From contig NZ_BCTR01000003.1 of assembly GCF_002091475.1 (NCBI RefSeq), positions 39,928 to 103,927 on the forward strand: a DNA stretch of 64,000 nucleotides, in the 5' to 3' direction. The notes under the pieces were generated by a model, which did not search any database, had not been told where the DNA came from, and saw only the letters and a program-made list of their open reading frames with translations. The stretch comes from Sphingomonas azotifigens NBRC 15497. GTDB taxonomy: Bacteria; Pseudomonadota; Alphaproteobacteria; Sphingomonadales; Sphingomonadaceae. Each line of letters begins with the position of its first letter. Positions within the stretch are counted from its first letter, which is position 1. Shown here piece after piece: positions 53,053 to 62,246 of the stretch. A program made the position numbers and the translations under genes.

Positions 53053-54453
53053 ATGGAACCCGTTAAGCCAGGGCCGATGCCAGGCTGGAATCCCGACATT
53101 GCCGGAACGCTGGGTCCGAAATATCTCGCCATCGCCCAGGCGATCGCGCGCGACGTCGCGGCGGGGGTGCTGAATCCGGGCGATCGGCTGCCGCCGCAGC
53201 GGATGCTCGCGGAGCTGCTCGGCGTCGACCTTACCACCATCACCCGCGCCTATGGCGAGGCCCAGCGGCTCGGCCTGATCGAAGGCGATGGCCGGCGCGG
53301 CAGCTTCGTGCGGAACCCGGCGAGCCCGGGCGGAATCCCGTACCGGGAGCCGGCCGATGCCGGCATGAACGCCCCGCCCGAACTGCCCGACCGGCAGCTG
53401 GAAAAGGCGTTCGGCGCCTCGGTCGCGCAGTTGCTCGGCCGTGCCGACGGTCCCGCGCCGTTCCATTACCAGCCGCGCGGCGGCATGGCGCTGGCCCGCG
53501 AGGCAGGCGCGGCGCTGCTCCGTGCGCGCGGCCTTTCGGCGCAGGAGGATACCGTGCTGGTCAGCGCCGGCGGCCAGCATGCGCTGCATGCGGTGATCAG
53601 CACCGAACTCCGCCCCGGCGACACGCTGGCGGTCGGCCCCTATGTCTATCCCGGCCTGCTCGCCGTCGCGCGCCGCTATGGGCTGGTGCTGCAGGTGATC
53701 GATAGCGATGCCGAGGGTATGCTCCCCGAAGCGCTCGCCGCCTGCGGCGGGGGCGTGGCCGCCGTCTATCTGGTCCCCACCAACGACAACCCGACGACCG
53801 CGACGATGGGCACCGCGCGCCGGGAGGCGCTGGCGGCGGTGATCCGCATCCATGGGCTCAAGCTGATCGAGGACGACGCCTATGGCCTGCTCCCCGAACA
53901 GCCGCAGCCACCGCTCGCCGCGCTGGTGCCCGAGCGGAGCTGGCATATCGCCAGCGTCTCGAAGATCCTCTCGCCCGGCCTGCGGGTGGCGTGGGTCGCG
54001 GCGCCGGATGTCGCGGCGGCCTGGCGGCTGGCGGCCGACCTGCACGAAACCGCGGTGATGGCGCCGCCGCTCAACGTCGCGGTCGTCGCCGACTGGCTGC
54101 AGGGCGGCAGCTTCGACACGCTGCGCGAAGCCGTGCGCGCGGAGGCGCGGGCGCGGCAGGCCATCGTCCGCGCGGTGCTGCGCCCCGGCAGCTTCCGCGC
54201 GCAGGAGGAAGGCTATCATCTCTGGGTGCCGTTGCCCGACGGCGCCAACACCGCCGAGATCGTCAATGCGCTGCGGCCGCACGGCCTGTCGGTGGTGGCG
54301 AGCGACGCCTTCGCGGTGACGCCGGCGAGCGCGGCCCCGGCGCTGCGCGTCTCGATCGGCGGATCGACGTCGCGCGATCGGCTCGAGCGGGCGCTGCGCC
54401 TGCTCGATGCGGTGACCACGCCCGACGTTACCCGAAAGATCGCGCTCGTCTGA
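53053..54453 (+). CDS. MocR-type (GntR/aminotransferase) transcriptional regulator
   Basis: This 466-aa fusion has an N-terminal GntR winged helix (YLAIAQAIARDVAAGVLNPG, PPQRMLAELLGVDLTTITRAYGEAQ). A fold-type I aminotransferase domain follows, with the PLP Lys in SVSKILSPGLRVAW and VYLVPTNDNPTTATMG upstream. MocR proteins use PLP as a sensing cofactor and often control vitamin B6, amino-acid or transporter genes next to them. ATG 53053 is chosen; ATGs at 53041 and 53077 are in frame and no clear Shine-Dalgarno separates them. No obvious target lies downstream on the same strand; the divergent 48-aa gene is the nearest candidate. Confidence 0.9.
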   Translation: MEPVKPGPMPGWNPDIAGTLGPKYLAIAQAIARDVAAGVLNPGDRLPPQRMLAELLGVDLTTITRAYGEAQRLGLIEGDGRRGSFVRNPASPGGIPYREPADAGMNAPPELPDRQLEKAFGASVAQLLGRADGPAPFHYQPRGGMALAREAGAALLRARGLSAQEDTVLVSAGGQHALHAVISTELRPGDTLAVGPYVYPGLLAVARRYGLVLQVIDSDAEGMLPEALAACGGGVAAVYLVPTNDNPTTATMGTARREALAAVIRIHGLKLIEDDAYGLLPEQPQPPLAALVPERSWHIASVSKILSPGLRVAWVAAPDVAAAWRLAADLHETAVMAPPLNVAVVADWLQGGSFDTLREAVRAEARARQAIVRAVLRPGSFRAQEEGYHLWVPLPDGANTAEIVNALRPHGLSVVASDAFAVTPASAAPALRVSIGGSTSRDRLERALRLLDAVTTPDVTRKIALV

Positions 54454-54477
54454 TCGATCGCGCGGCGAGACTGGCGA

Positions 54478-55431
54478 TTATAGCTCGCGCAGCCAGCGAT
54501 CGAACATTTCGAGCCATTCGCCGTCGGGGCGCGTGGGTGTGCCCAGGCCGAAGCCGTGCCCGCCGCGCTGGAAGAAATGCGCCTCGGCCGCCACCTTGGC
54601 GGCGCGGAGCGCGGCGAGCATCTTCAGGCTGTTTTCCGGTGCCACCGCCGTGTCGTCCAGCGCATGAACCAGGAAGCAGGGCGGGGTGTTGGCGTCGACA
54701 TGCAGCTCGGGCGAACGCCGTGCCAGCGCGGCCGCGTCCGGCGAGGGGCCGAGCAGCTGGGCGAAGGATCCGGCATGGGCGAACGGCCGTTCGCTGGTGA
54801 TCACCGGGTAGATCAGCCCCGCGGCATCGGGCCGCGCCGACAGCCGATCGGTCGCGTCGCGCGGCGTGTAGACGGCTTCGCCATAACCGGTGGTGAGGCT
54901 GGCGGCGAGATGGCCGCCGGCCGAATAGCCGAGCGCGACGACGCGGGGCGAGCTTTCCCGGGCGCGGATCAGCCGGATCGCGCGTTGCGCATCCTGCAGC
55001 GGCACGTCCTGCCGATGCGTCCAGCCCTCGCCGGGGAGGCGGTAGATCAGGACGTAACAGGTGTAGCCGCGCGCGGCGAGCGCCTCGGCCGTATCGGTCC
55101 CCTCATGCGTGCCGACAACGACGCTGTACCCGCCGCCGGGGGTGAGCAGGACCGTCGTGCCGTTCGGGCGGGCTGCCGGAAACCGGTGGAGCGTCGGCCG
55201 CGCGACGTTGCGCAGCAGCGCGGGCGGCGCATCGGCGGCTAGCGGCTTCGGCGCGAAGCCGCTTTCCGGCATCGCCGCGCCCCACAGATCGATCACCTCC
55301 GCCTGGAACCAGCGGGGCGGCAGCGCGCCGCGGTGATCGCGCGCGGTCTGCGCCGCCGCGTGCCCGGGAAACGCCGCCGCGACCCCGGCAGCGCCAAGAA
55401 GGGTACGTCGCGTCATCTCGATTCCGGCCAT
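54478..55431 (-). CDS. Exported alpha/beta hydrolase, acetyl-xylan-esterase-like
   Basis: This 317-aa secreted esterase has a twin-arginine-type signal (TRRTLLGAAGVAAAFPGHA). The oxyanion-hole motif is LLTPGGGYSV, the nucleophile Ser lies in ALGYSAGGHLAASL, the acid in VHALDDTAVAPENS, and His in QRGGHGFGLG. ATG 55431 is supported by GAGGAG 7 nt upstream; ATG 55416 would start directly at TRRTL. It is the last gene of the GH39/halogenase run and resembles the second esterase of this locus (62247). Removal of acetyl groups from xylan or oligosaccharides is the likely role, by context. Confidence 0.88.
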   Translation of the reverse strand: MAGIEMTRRTLLGAAGVAAAFPGHAAAQTARDHRGALPPRWFQAEVIDLWGAAMPESGFAPKPLAADAPPALLRNVARPTLHRFPAARPNGTTVLLTPGGGYSVVVGTHEGTDTAEALAARGYTCYVLIYRLPGEGWTHRQDVPLQDAQRAIRLIRARESSPRVVALGYSAGGHLAASLTTGYGEAVYTPRDATDRLSARPDAAGLIYPVITSERPFAHAGSFAQLLGPSPDAAALARRSPELHVDANTPPCFLVHALDDTAVAPENSLKMLAALRAAKVAAEAHFFQRGGHGFGLGTPTRPDGEWLEMFDRWLREL

Positions 55432-55526
55432 GTTCCTGCTCCTCGCGCAAAGGCGATATGCCCGCCCTGTCGTTCCTGCCGACTTGGGTACCACGAAATC
55501 GAGCGTGTGGAACGCACCCGCGCCCG

Positions 55527-57101
55527 TCAGCGGCGCAACGGCTCCAGCCGCAGCAGCAGGATGTCGTTGGTGCGAAGCGGCAGCCTGACCTGCAGCCGGC
55601 CGCTGCCGGGGACGGTGACCGTCTCGTCCCGCTCCGGCAGGTCGCGCGTCGCCTGTTGCAGGTCGGCGACCTGCTGCGTGCGCAGCGTCGCCGGCATGTG
55701 CAGGTCGATATAGGCGGAGAAGGCGTCGTTGCGGCGATAGCCGGTGCGGAACAGCCGCAGCCGGTAGCGGCCGGGGCGCAGATGGGCGAGGCGAATGTCC
55801 GCGGGTGCCTCCGGCTTGGCGGGGACGAGCTTGGCATAGAAGGAGCGGTTGCTCACCGGCTGCACGGGCTGATGCCAGTCCCACAGCACCAGCGCGACGT
55901 TTCCGCCCGCGACCGAGGCGATGCTGTAGGGATCGCCTGTCGCCACCTCGCGGCCATGGAGTGCGTTCAGATATTTGTAGGCGAACCAGGCCGGCTTGCG
56001 GATGCCCTGCGGGTTCATCAGCCCGAAGCCGCCCTGGAACGCCGCTGTCGGCGGGCCCGGCTCCTCGAACAGGTCGCTATAGGTCCAGTAGCTCATCCCC
56101 TGGACGATGCCCTGCACCGCCTTCAGCTTGGTGAGGATATAGGCGGCGCTGACATGGGAATCATGCACCAGGTCGCGCGGCGTGTAGCTCGTGCTCCACT
56201 CGGTGAAGTAGAGCGGCAGCGTGGCGAAGGGCGAGGCGGCGATTTCCTGGCGCACCTTGCGGACGTCGCCGACGATCGCGTCGGGCGAGGGCGACAGCTT
56301 GGTATCCTGCTTGCCCTGTTCGTCGAGGAAGCCGCCCTCGACGCCGTAGGTGTGCGTCGTCACAAAATCGACCGGCGTGCCGCGCCGGTGCATGTCGGCG
56401 AGGAATTCGGGCACCCAGGCGGCGCCGGCAGTGGAGGGGCCGCCCACCCGCAGCGCCGGGTCCACCGCCTTGATCGCGCGGGCGCTGGCGTCGTACAGGT
56501 CGAAATAGGCCTTCTGGTCGGCCTTTTCCCAGAAGCCGTCGAGATTGGGCTCGTTCCACACCTCGAAGAACCAGCTGCGCACCTCGTCGCGGCCATAGCG
56601 CGCCTGGACATGGCGAACAAAGGCGGCGACCAGATCGCGCCACGCGCCCAGCTCGGGGTGCGAGGTGTTGCCCTTCCAGTAGAAGATCGCATTGTCCGAA
56701 GTCTTCAGCCCCTCGGGGGTGAAGCCGAGTTCGACGAACGGCTTGAGGCCGCGCGCGCGCAACTTGTCGTACAGGGCGTCGATGCCGGTCCAGTCATAGG
56801 TGACGACGCCGTTCCTGCGCTGGACCGTCTTGAGCACGTCGTGGAAGATCGCGTGGAATCGGATATAGCGAATGCCGAGCTCGTCGCGGGCGATGCGCAG
56901 CTGCGCCATCGAATCGTCGCGCTGGAGCGTGCCGGGATAGTCCGATCCGATCGAGAGATTGAAGAAGCGGTCGACCGGCGCGCCGGCAGTCGCCACGTCG
57001 ACGCGCACGGTGCGGGCGGGTGGCGTCGCATCCTGTGCGAGCAGCGGTGCCGGTGCGAAACCCAGCAAAAGTCCGCCGATCGCGATACCTGCCATGCGCA
57101 T
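55527..57101 (-). CDS. Glycoside hydrolase family 39 (beta-xylosidase type)
   Basis: This 524-aa secreted glycosidase has a signal peptide at residues 1-22 (GGLLLGFAPAPLLA) and a (beta/alpha)8 barrel. The acid/base Glu184 is in FFEVWNEPNLDGF and the nucleophile Glu301 in LYFTEWSTSY, the GH39 pattern. YIRFHAIFHDVL and FVELGFTPEG are also family-like. A beta-sandwich C-terminal domain follows (RPGRYRLRLFRTGYRRND). It would release xylose from xylo-oligosaccharides. It lies 51 nt after the halogenase gene and 95 nt before the esterase gene on the same strand. Confidence 0.92.
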   Translation of the reverse strand: MRMAGIAIGGLLLGFAPAPLLAQDATPPARTVRVDVATAGAPVDRFFNLSIGSDYPGTLQRDDSMAQLRIARDELGIRYIRFHAIFHDVLKTVQRRNGVVTYDWTGIDALYDKLRARGLKPFVELGFTPEGLKTSDNAIFYWKGNTSHPELGAWRDLVAAFVRHVQARYGRDEVRSWFFEVWNEPNLDGFWEKADQKAYFDLYDASARAIKAVDPALRVGGPSTAGAAWVPEFLADMHRRGTPVDFVTTHTYGVEGGFLDEQGKQDTKLSPSPDAIVGDVRKVRQEIAASPFATLPLYFTEWSTSYTPRDLVHDSHVSAAYILTKLKAVQGIVQGMSYWTYSDLFEEPGPPTAAFQGGFGLMNPQGIRKPAWFAYKYLNALHGREVATGDPYSIASVAGGNVALVLWDWHQPVQPVSNRSFYAKLVPAKPEAPADIRLAHLRPGRYRLRLFRTGYRRNDAFSAYIDLHMPATLRTQQVADLQQATRDLPERDETVTVPGSGRLQVRLPLRTNDILLLRLEPLRR

Positions 57102-57152
57102 CCTGTCTCTCCCCTCTGTCTTATGCTTGGTCTGTCGATGGTCGCGGCGCCG

Positions 57153-58649
57153 TCATGCCGCCTCGGCGCGGCAGGTGCGGGCGACGAAATGATCGTGTGG
57201 CGGCATGCGCCCGACCGCTGCCGAGAGTGCGGCATGGCGTTCGGCGAGCAGCGTCGCCAATCCGTCGAGCGGCGGTCGGTCGGCGGCGGGATCATGGCCG
57301 CGGGGCAACCGCCCCTGGCCGAGCAGGATCGCCACCCAGCTCGGCTCCTGGTGCGACTCCTGCGCGTAGAGCGGCACCCGCCCGATCGCGTCCCACAGCG
57401 CCAGCTTGTAGGCGAGGGTGTCGGGCAGGGGCATTGCCGCCATGTCGCGCCAGAACGGTTCGGGTCGCCGGCTGATGCAATAATGCGCGATCAGAAAGTC
57501 GCGGATCCGCTCATATTCGGCGATCGTCTCGCGGTTATATTCGGCGAGGATCACCGGATCGACCGGACCGGCGGGCAACAGCTCGGCGAGCCGGACGAGG
57601 CCGGTCTGGACGAGCTGCAGGCTGGTCGATTCGAGCGGTTCCATGAACCCCGCCGCCAGCCCGATCGCGACGACGTTGTGCGCCCAGAAGCGCGCGCGCC
57701 GGCCGGTGGTGAAGCGCAGTAGCCGCGGTTCGCCGATCGCGGCCCCATCCAGATGGGTGCGCAGCAGCTGCTCGGCCGCATCGTCGGCAAGGTGCGCGCT
57801 GCTATAGACCAGGCCGTTGCCGGTGCGGTGCTGGAGCGGGATCCGCCACTGCCAGCCGGCGGCGTGTGCGGTCGAGCGGGTGAACGGCGTGAACCGGCCC
57901 GCCCGCGCGCAGCCAAGCGCCAGCGCCCGGTTGGCGGGGAGCCAGTGCGACCAGTCGACGAAACCGACCTCCAGCCCCTGGCCGAGCAGGCGGCTGGCGA
58001 ACCCGGTGCAATCGAGAAACAGGTCGCCGTCCAGCCGACGCCCGTCGTCGAGCAGCAGCGCGCGCAGGTCGCCGGTCTCGGCATCGCGCTCGAGGTCAAG
58101 GATGCGGCCCTCGACGCGGGTGACGCCGCGCGCTTCGGCATAGCTGCGGAGCAGCCGGGCATAGAGGCCGGCGTCGAAATGATAGGCGTAGCGATATTGC
58201 GCCGCTTCGCCGCGCAGCGCCTCGGGCGGCGCGAAGCGATCCTGCGCCGCGGCGAGCGCGGGCATCGACCAGGCGTCGATCGGATCGCCGGTCCGCCCGG
58301 CCGCGTGCAGCCGGTGCCAGTGATGGTGCGGGGCGGCACCGTCGATCGGCGCGCCATGATCGCCAAAGCCGTGGAAGTGGCGGTTGCCGGTCTGCCCCCA
58401 GTCGACGAACTCGATGCCCAGCTTGAAGCTGCCCTGGGTGGCGGCGACGAAATCGGGTTCGTGCAGGCCGAGCAGCCGGTTGAAGTTCCGGAGGATCGGG
58501 ATGGTCGCCTCGCCAACGCCGATCGTGCCGATCGCATCGGATTCGACGAGGGTGATGCGGGTATCCGGCGCCGGCCGCAGCCGGGCAAAGAGCGCCGCGG
58601 CCATCCAGCCCGCGCTGCCGCCGCCTGCGATGATGATATGCTGCGCCAC
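57153..58649 (-). CDS. Flavin-dependent tryptophan-halogenase-family protein
   Basis: This 498-aa protein has the FAD dinucleotide-binding motif IIIAGGGSAGWMAAALFARL at residues 5-24. A Lys equivalent to the halogenase catalytic Lys lies at about residue 76 (SFKLGIEFVDWG), and the diagnostic WxWxIP motif appears as GWQWRIPLQHR. It would chlorinate or brominate an aromatic ring using FADH2 from a separate reductase; no reductase gene is visible here. Homologues often sit beside TonB receptors in sphingomonads and Caulobacter sugar loci, with unknown substrate. It follows the TBDR gene, across a terminator, and is 51 nt before the GH39 gene. Confidence 0.9.
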   Translation of the reverse strand: MAQHIIIAGGGSAGWMAAALFARLRPAPDTRITLVESDAIGTIGVGEATIPILRNFNRLLGLHEPDFVAATQGSFKLGIEFVDWGQTGNRHFHGFGDHGAPIDGAAPHHHWHRLHAAGRTGDPIDAWSMPALAAAQDRFAPPEALRGEAAQYRYAYHFDAGLYARLLRSYAEARGVTRVEGRILDLERDAETGDLRALLLDDGRRLDGDLFLDCTGFASRLLGQGLEVGFVDWSHWLPANRALALGCARAGRFTPFTRSTAHAAGWQWRIPLQHRTGNGLVYSSAHLADDAAEQLLRTHLDGAAIGEPRLLRFTTGRRARFWAHNVVAIGLAAGFMEPLESTSLQLVQTGLVRLAELLPAGPVDPVILAEYNRETIAEYERIRDFLIAHYCISRRPEPFWRDMAAMPLPDTLAYKLALWDAIGRVPLYAQESHQEPSWVAILLGQGRLPRGHDPAADRPPLDGLATLLAERHAALSAAVGRMPPHDHFVARTCRAEAA

Positions 58650-58714
58650 GCGTGCGTCCGTCCCGAGCTGCTCTGTGCCGGCCAGCCTAGGCAGCGCAAG
58701 CCGACAAAGAAATG

Positions 58715-58746
58715 CGCCCCCGGATACCTGGTGGTGTCCGGGGGCG
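58715..58746 (-). terminator. Terminator after the polysaccharide-locus TBDR
   Basis: A perfect 10-bp inverted repeat (CGCCCCCGGA / TCCGGGGGCG) with a 12-nt loop lies just after the receptor stop. On the minus strand it is followed by CATTTCTTTGTC. Downstream halogenase and GH39 genes may depend on read-through or a separate promoter. Confidence 0.7.
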
Positions 58747-58759
58747 GAGGTGGAGGAAG

Positions 58760-61700
58760 TTAGAACACCGAGCGGACCAGGAAGGCGAAGCGCCGGTCCG
58801 TATCCGTCCAGCTGTAGCGCGGCTTGAGGTTCGGATCGCCCACGTCGAGGAAGGTCCGCGAGTTGAGCAGGTTGGTGCCCTGCACGCCGATCTTCACATG
58901 CTTGTTGATCGAGTAGAGCACCGACGCATCCAGCTGCCCGTAGGATTCCGACCAGACCGGGAAGTTGATGTTCGCGGCCGAGGTCGTCAGCAGATAGTGC
59001 GATCGCCAGTTATACGCGGCGCGCGCCGAAATGCCGTACTTCTCGTAGACGAGAGCGGCGTTGTACGAATATTTCGACAGGCCTTCGAGCGGCAGTTCCT
59101 TGCCCGCGCCGGTGGTCTGGTTCGAATCGAACACGTTGATCGCCGTGTTCTTGCCGCCGGACGAGTCGACGAAGGTGTAGTTGCCCTGGAAGCCCAGGCC
59201 CGAAAGCGCGCCCGGCAGCATGTCGAAGAACTGCGTGTAGCTGAACTCGAGGCCCTTGATCTTGCCGCTCGAGCCGTTGGTCAGCTGCGTCACGTCGAAG
59301 GTGAGCGTCTGGCCGTTGCTGGTGAACTGGCGCTCGGTGGTGCCGGCGAAGATATAGTTGCTGATATCCTTGTAGAAGGCAGCGACCGTGACGCTGTTCG
59401 CACGCCCGAAATACCATTCCAGGCTCGCGTCGAACTGGTTCGAGCGGGTCGGCTTCAGGTTCGGGTTGCCGGCGGTGCCGGTGAACGGCGTCAGGCGACC
59501 GTTGATGCCGGTGCCCGTCGCCACCGCGGCGCTCGGCGTGCTCGCGAAGTTGTACGACAGCTGCACATAGGGGTTGAGCTGCGCGAAGGTCGGACGCGAG
59601 ATCGCCTTGCCCGCCGCGAAGCGGAGCTGGAGATTGTCCTTCAGGAAGAAGCGCAGGTTCAGCGTCGGCAGCACGTCCGTGTAGGAGCTGCTGGCGCTGG
59701 TTGCCACGCCGAGCGAGCCCTGGGCGAAGGTCTGCGCCGCGGTGAACTGCGCGCAGTCTGCCGCGGTGGTCAGCTGGCCGTCGCGCGGACCGCCGACGAT
59801 CGGGGTGCCGGCCACGCAGGTGCCGCTCGGGTACGCAGGCAGCGAAGCGCCCGAGCCGACCGCCGAAATCTCGGTACGGATCACGCGAACGCCGATATTG
59901 CCGTCGAAATGGCCGATCGGGCTGGTGTCCATACCGAAGCGGCCGACGACATAGCCGGCATAGGTGCGCTCGGTCTGGTCGTTGACGCCGCCGCCCGACA
60001 GGCCGGAGATGCTGACGTCGCTGTTATACGGCTTCCAGCTCTTGCTCACATATTTCAGATAGGAGTCGTAGGCGGCGGTCGGGCTATTCTGGACCAGGCT
60101 GGCGGCCGGGAACCAGAAGCCCGCGCCCGGCGAGGAGACCTTGCCGCGGAAGAAGTTGTTGTAGGTGATCAGCTGCGACTGGTTCGGCAGGCCGGTGTTC
60201 TGCGCGCCGCCTGCAAAGCCGGTCTGGTTCATGTACACCGGCGTGCCGGGATCCCAATATTGTGCCGAAAGCTCGGCCCAGTTGTAGCCGGTCTGGCGCG
60301 TGATCGCGTTGCGGTCGGTATAGCGGCCGCCGACCTTGAGCGAGCGCAGCAGGCCACTGTCGAACGTGTATTCGACATCGGCGCGGCCTGACCATTCGTG
60401 CGCCTCGTTGTCTTCGAGATGGTCCATCGCCGCGGCCCACCAATAGTCGCTCTGCTTGGTCAGCGAGCCACCTGCCGGGGTCGGGGTGATCACCAGCTTG
60501 GGATCGTCGCCGGCGAAGTTGAAGTCGAAGGTGGCCGGCGTGTTGGTCTGGGTGAACGCCGTCATGCTGCTCACCTGCGCCGTCGACTTCACATATTGCA
60601 GGTCGCCGGTGACGGTCCAGTGCGTATCGGGGGTCCAGCGCAGGTTGCCCGAGAAGTCCTGGGTGCGCTTGCGCTGATAGCCCGAACGCGTGTCGAGGTT
60701 CAGCTGGCGGTTGGCGATGACGCCGGAGACGAGCTCGTTGTTCGGGCCGAACTTGTACGAGGGGTCGTCGGTCGGCGGCGTGCCGTTGTCGCCGATCGCA
60801 TATTCGATGTCGCGCGGCGTCGCCTGGGCGATCAGCGCCTCGGCGGTGAAGGTCAGCGTGCTGGTCGGCTTCCACTGGAACGAGCCGTCGAACGCGGTGC
60901 GCTTCTGCTGCCAGTCGATGCGGCGCAGGCCCATATTGGCGGGGATGTAGACGTTGCTGCCCGCGGCCAGCCCGCCCTGCGCGGCGGTCAGCGTGCCGCG
61001 ATCATAGCGGCCGTTGGAGATGCTGTCGGTGCGGTTGCCGATATTGTTGATCGAGTAGCTGAGCAGCAGGCCCATCTCGCCGAGCGGGGTGTTCCAGCGG
61101 CCGCTGGCCAGCCCGTTGCCCGACCAATAGGTCTTCTTGCGCAGATCGGCATAGTTGGCATCGCCCGAGAGCGCGAAGACATAGCCCGGCGCATCGAACG
61201 GCTTGCGGGTACGCAGGTTGACGATGCCGCCGATGCCGCCTTCGACCAGGTCGGCCGAGGGATTCTTGTACACGTCGACGCCGACCAGCAGGTCCGACGA
61301 CACGTCCTCGAACGACAGGCCGCGGCCGTTGTTCGCCGAGAAGACGTCGCGGCCGTTCAGCTCCGAGCGGACCCAGGAAAGGCCGCGCACGAACACGCCG
61401 CCGCCTTCGGACGACAGGCGTGCCGGATCACGGTTCTCGTTGGTGCGCTGGAGCGTGATGCCCGGCACGCGCTGCAGCGCTTCGGAGACCGAGCGGTCGG
61501 GCAGGGCGCCGATATCCTGCGCGGTGATCGAATCCACCACCTGCTCGGCATCGCGCTTGCGGTTGCGCGCGCTCTGCAGCGAGGCGCGGATGCCGGTGAC
61601 GACGATTTCCTGCGCGCCATCGGCCTGGGTGTCGTCCTGCGTCGCCGTCTCGCTGCCCTGCGGGGCTGCTGCCGCCGTCTGGGCCAGCGCGGCGACGGGG

Positions 61701-61792
61701 GTGAGCAATGACAGCGTTGCCAGCGAGGCGCTGGCGCGCAGCATGGCGGTCATGGACGTCGAATGAAACGATGATGTGAAGCGATAGGTCAC
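58760..61792 (-). CDS. TonB-dependent receptor of the polysaccharide-utilisation locus
   Basis: This 1010-aa receptor starts at GTG 61792 (GGAGG about 7 nt upstream). An in-frame ATG at 61753 also keeps the signal peptide (LATLSLLTPVAALA). A TonB-box-like QEIVVTGIRASLQSARNRK is followed by a plug with VVDSITAQDIGALPDRSVSE, LQRVPGITLQR and FVRGLSWVRSELNGRDVF, typical of large carbohydrate receptors of sphingomonads and Caulobacter. The barrel ends RFAFLVRSVF. A xyl-box-like site lies 106 nt upstream. With the GH39 enzyme and esterases downstream, xylo-oligosaccharides are the best guess for its substrate. Confidence 0.92.
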   Translation of the reverse strand: MTYRFTSSFHSTSMTAMLRASASLATLSLLTPVAALAQTAAAAPQGSETATQDDTQADGAQEIVVTGIRASLQSARNRKRDAEQVVDSITAQDIGALPDRSVSEALQRVPGITLQRTNENRDPARLSSEGGGVFVRGLSWVRSELNGRDVFSANNGRGLSFEDVSSDLLVGVDVYKNPSADLVEGGIGGIVNLRTRKPFDAPGYVFALSGDANYADLRKKTYWSGNGLASGRWNTPLGEMGLLLSYSINNIGNRTDSISNGRYDRGTLTAAQGGLAAGSNVYIPANMGLRRIDWQQKRTAFDGSFQWKPTSTLTFTAEALIAQATPRDIEYAIGDNGTPPTDDPSYKFGPNNELVSGVIANRQLNLDTRSGYQRKRTQDFSGNLRWTPDTHWTVTGDLQYVKSTAQVSSMTAFTQTNTPATFDFNFAGDDPKLVITPTPAGGSLTKQSDYWWAAAMDHLEDNEAHEWSGRADVEYTFDSGLLRSLKVGGRYTDRNAITRQTGYNWAELSAQYWDPGTPVYMNQTGFAGGAQNTGLPNQSQLITYNNFFRGKVSSPGAGFWFPAASLVQNSPTAAYDSYLKYVSKSWKPYNSDVSISGLSGGGVNDQTERTYAGYVVGRFGMDTSPIGHFDGNIGVRVIRTEISAVGSGASLPAYPSGTCVAGTPIVGGPRDGQLTTAADCAQFTAAQTFAQGSLGVATSASSSYTDVLPTLNLRFFLKDNLQLRFAAGKAISRPTFAQLNPYVQLSYNFASTPSAAVATGTGINGRLTPFTGTAGNPNLKPTRSNQFDASLEWYFGRANSVTVAAFYKDISNYIFAGTTERQFTSNGQTLTFDVTQLTNGSSGKIKGLEFSYTQFFDMLPGALSGLGFQGNYTFVDSSGGKNTAINVFDSNQTTGAGKELPLEGLSKYSYNAALVYEKYGISARAAYNWRSHYLLTTSAANINFPVWSESYGQLDASVLYSINKHVKIGVQGTNLLNSRTFLDVGDPNLKPRYSWTDTDRRFAFLVRSVF

Positions 61793-61897
61793 GAAGTCCC
61801 CTCCTCGGCGCGAACGGCGCAGGTGCAAGTTGGTTGAGGCCGGCGCACGCGATCGAGGCGCGCTGCACGGCGGTCCCGGTGTCATCCCGGCATCCGA

Positions 61898-61911
61898 TGT
61901 TTGCGCTACCA
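61898..61911 (-). promoter_or_regulatory. xyl-box-like LacI-family operator upstream of the TBDR
   Basis: On the minus strand the site reads TGGTAGCGCAAACA. It differs from the site at 63330 (TGGTAGCGCTAACC) at two positions, and by one base from the xyl-box TGGTAGCGCTAACA that I recall from Xanthomonas xylan loci. It lies 106 nt before the receptor start. Confidence 0.55.
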
Positions 61912-62202
61912 TTCCGTCCTATTTATCGCAACTATAATGTGAAACTCAGCTTTACCCGTAAAAGCGTGGTATCGTTAACATGTTTTACGCTTGTAAGATC
62001 AATGGCTTGTGTGGATCGTTGTCAGTGCGAAATCGATTGCCTTAGCGCGATTGGTAGTCGCCCTGCGTAGTCGGGCCTGCGCGCATGACCTCATCTTTCG
62101 TCAGCTCGACGCAAATCGCTCCCGGGCCAGCGGTAAGCGCCGACTCATGGTCGGTGAAGGCGAAATGGCGGTGGCGGGCTTGGGCGTGCCGAGCCGCGGT
62201 GC

Positions 62203-62239
62203 GGCGGCCCCGCTATGCGGCTATGCCAGCGGGGCCGCC
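62203..62239 (-). terminator. Terminator of the second esterase gene
   Basis: GGCGGCCCCGCT and AGCGGGGCCGCC form a perfect 12-bp stem with a 13-nt loop, 8 nt past the esterase stop on the minus strand. Confidence 0.7.
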
Positions 62240-62246
62240 TTTCCGC

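Larger units (their letters stand above)
61793..62246. other. Intergenic region upstream of the locus TBDR
   Basis: This 454-nt gap holds, from left to right, the receptor's Shine-Dalgarno, a xyl-box-like site (61898-61911), an A+T-rich stretch (about 61920-62030) that probably contains the core promoter, and the terminator of the next gene (62203-62239). No convincing gene lies in it. Confidence 0.6.
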
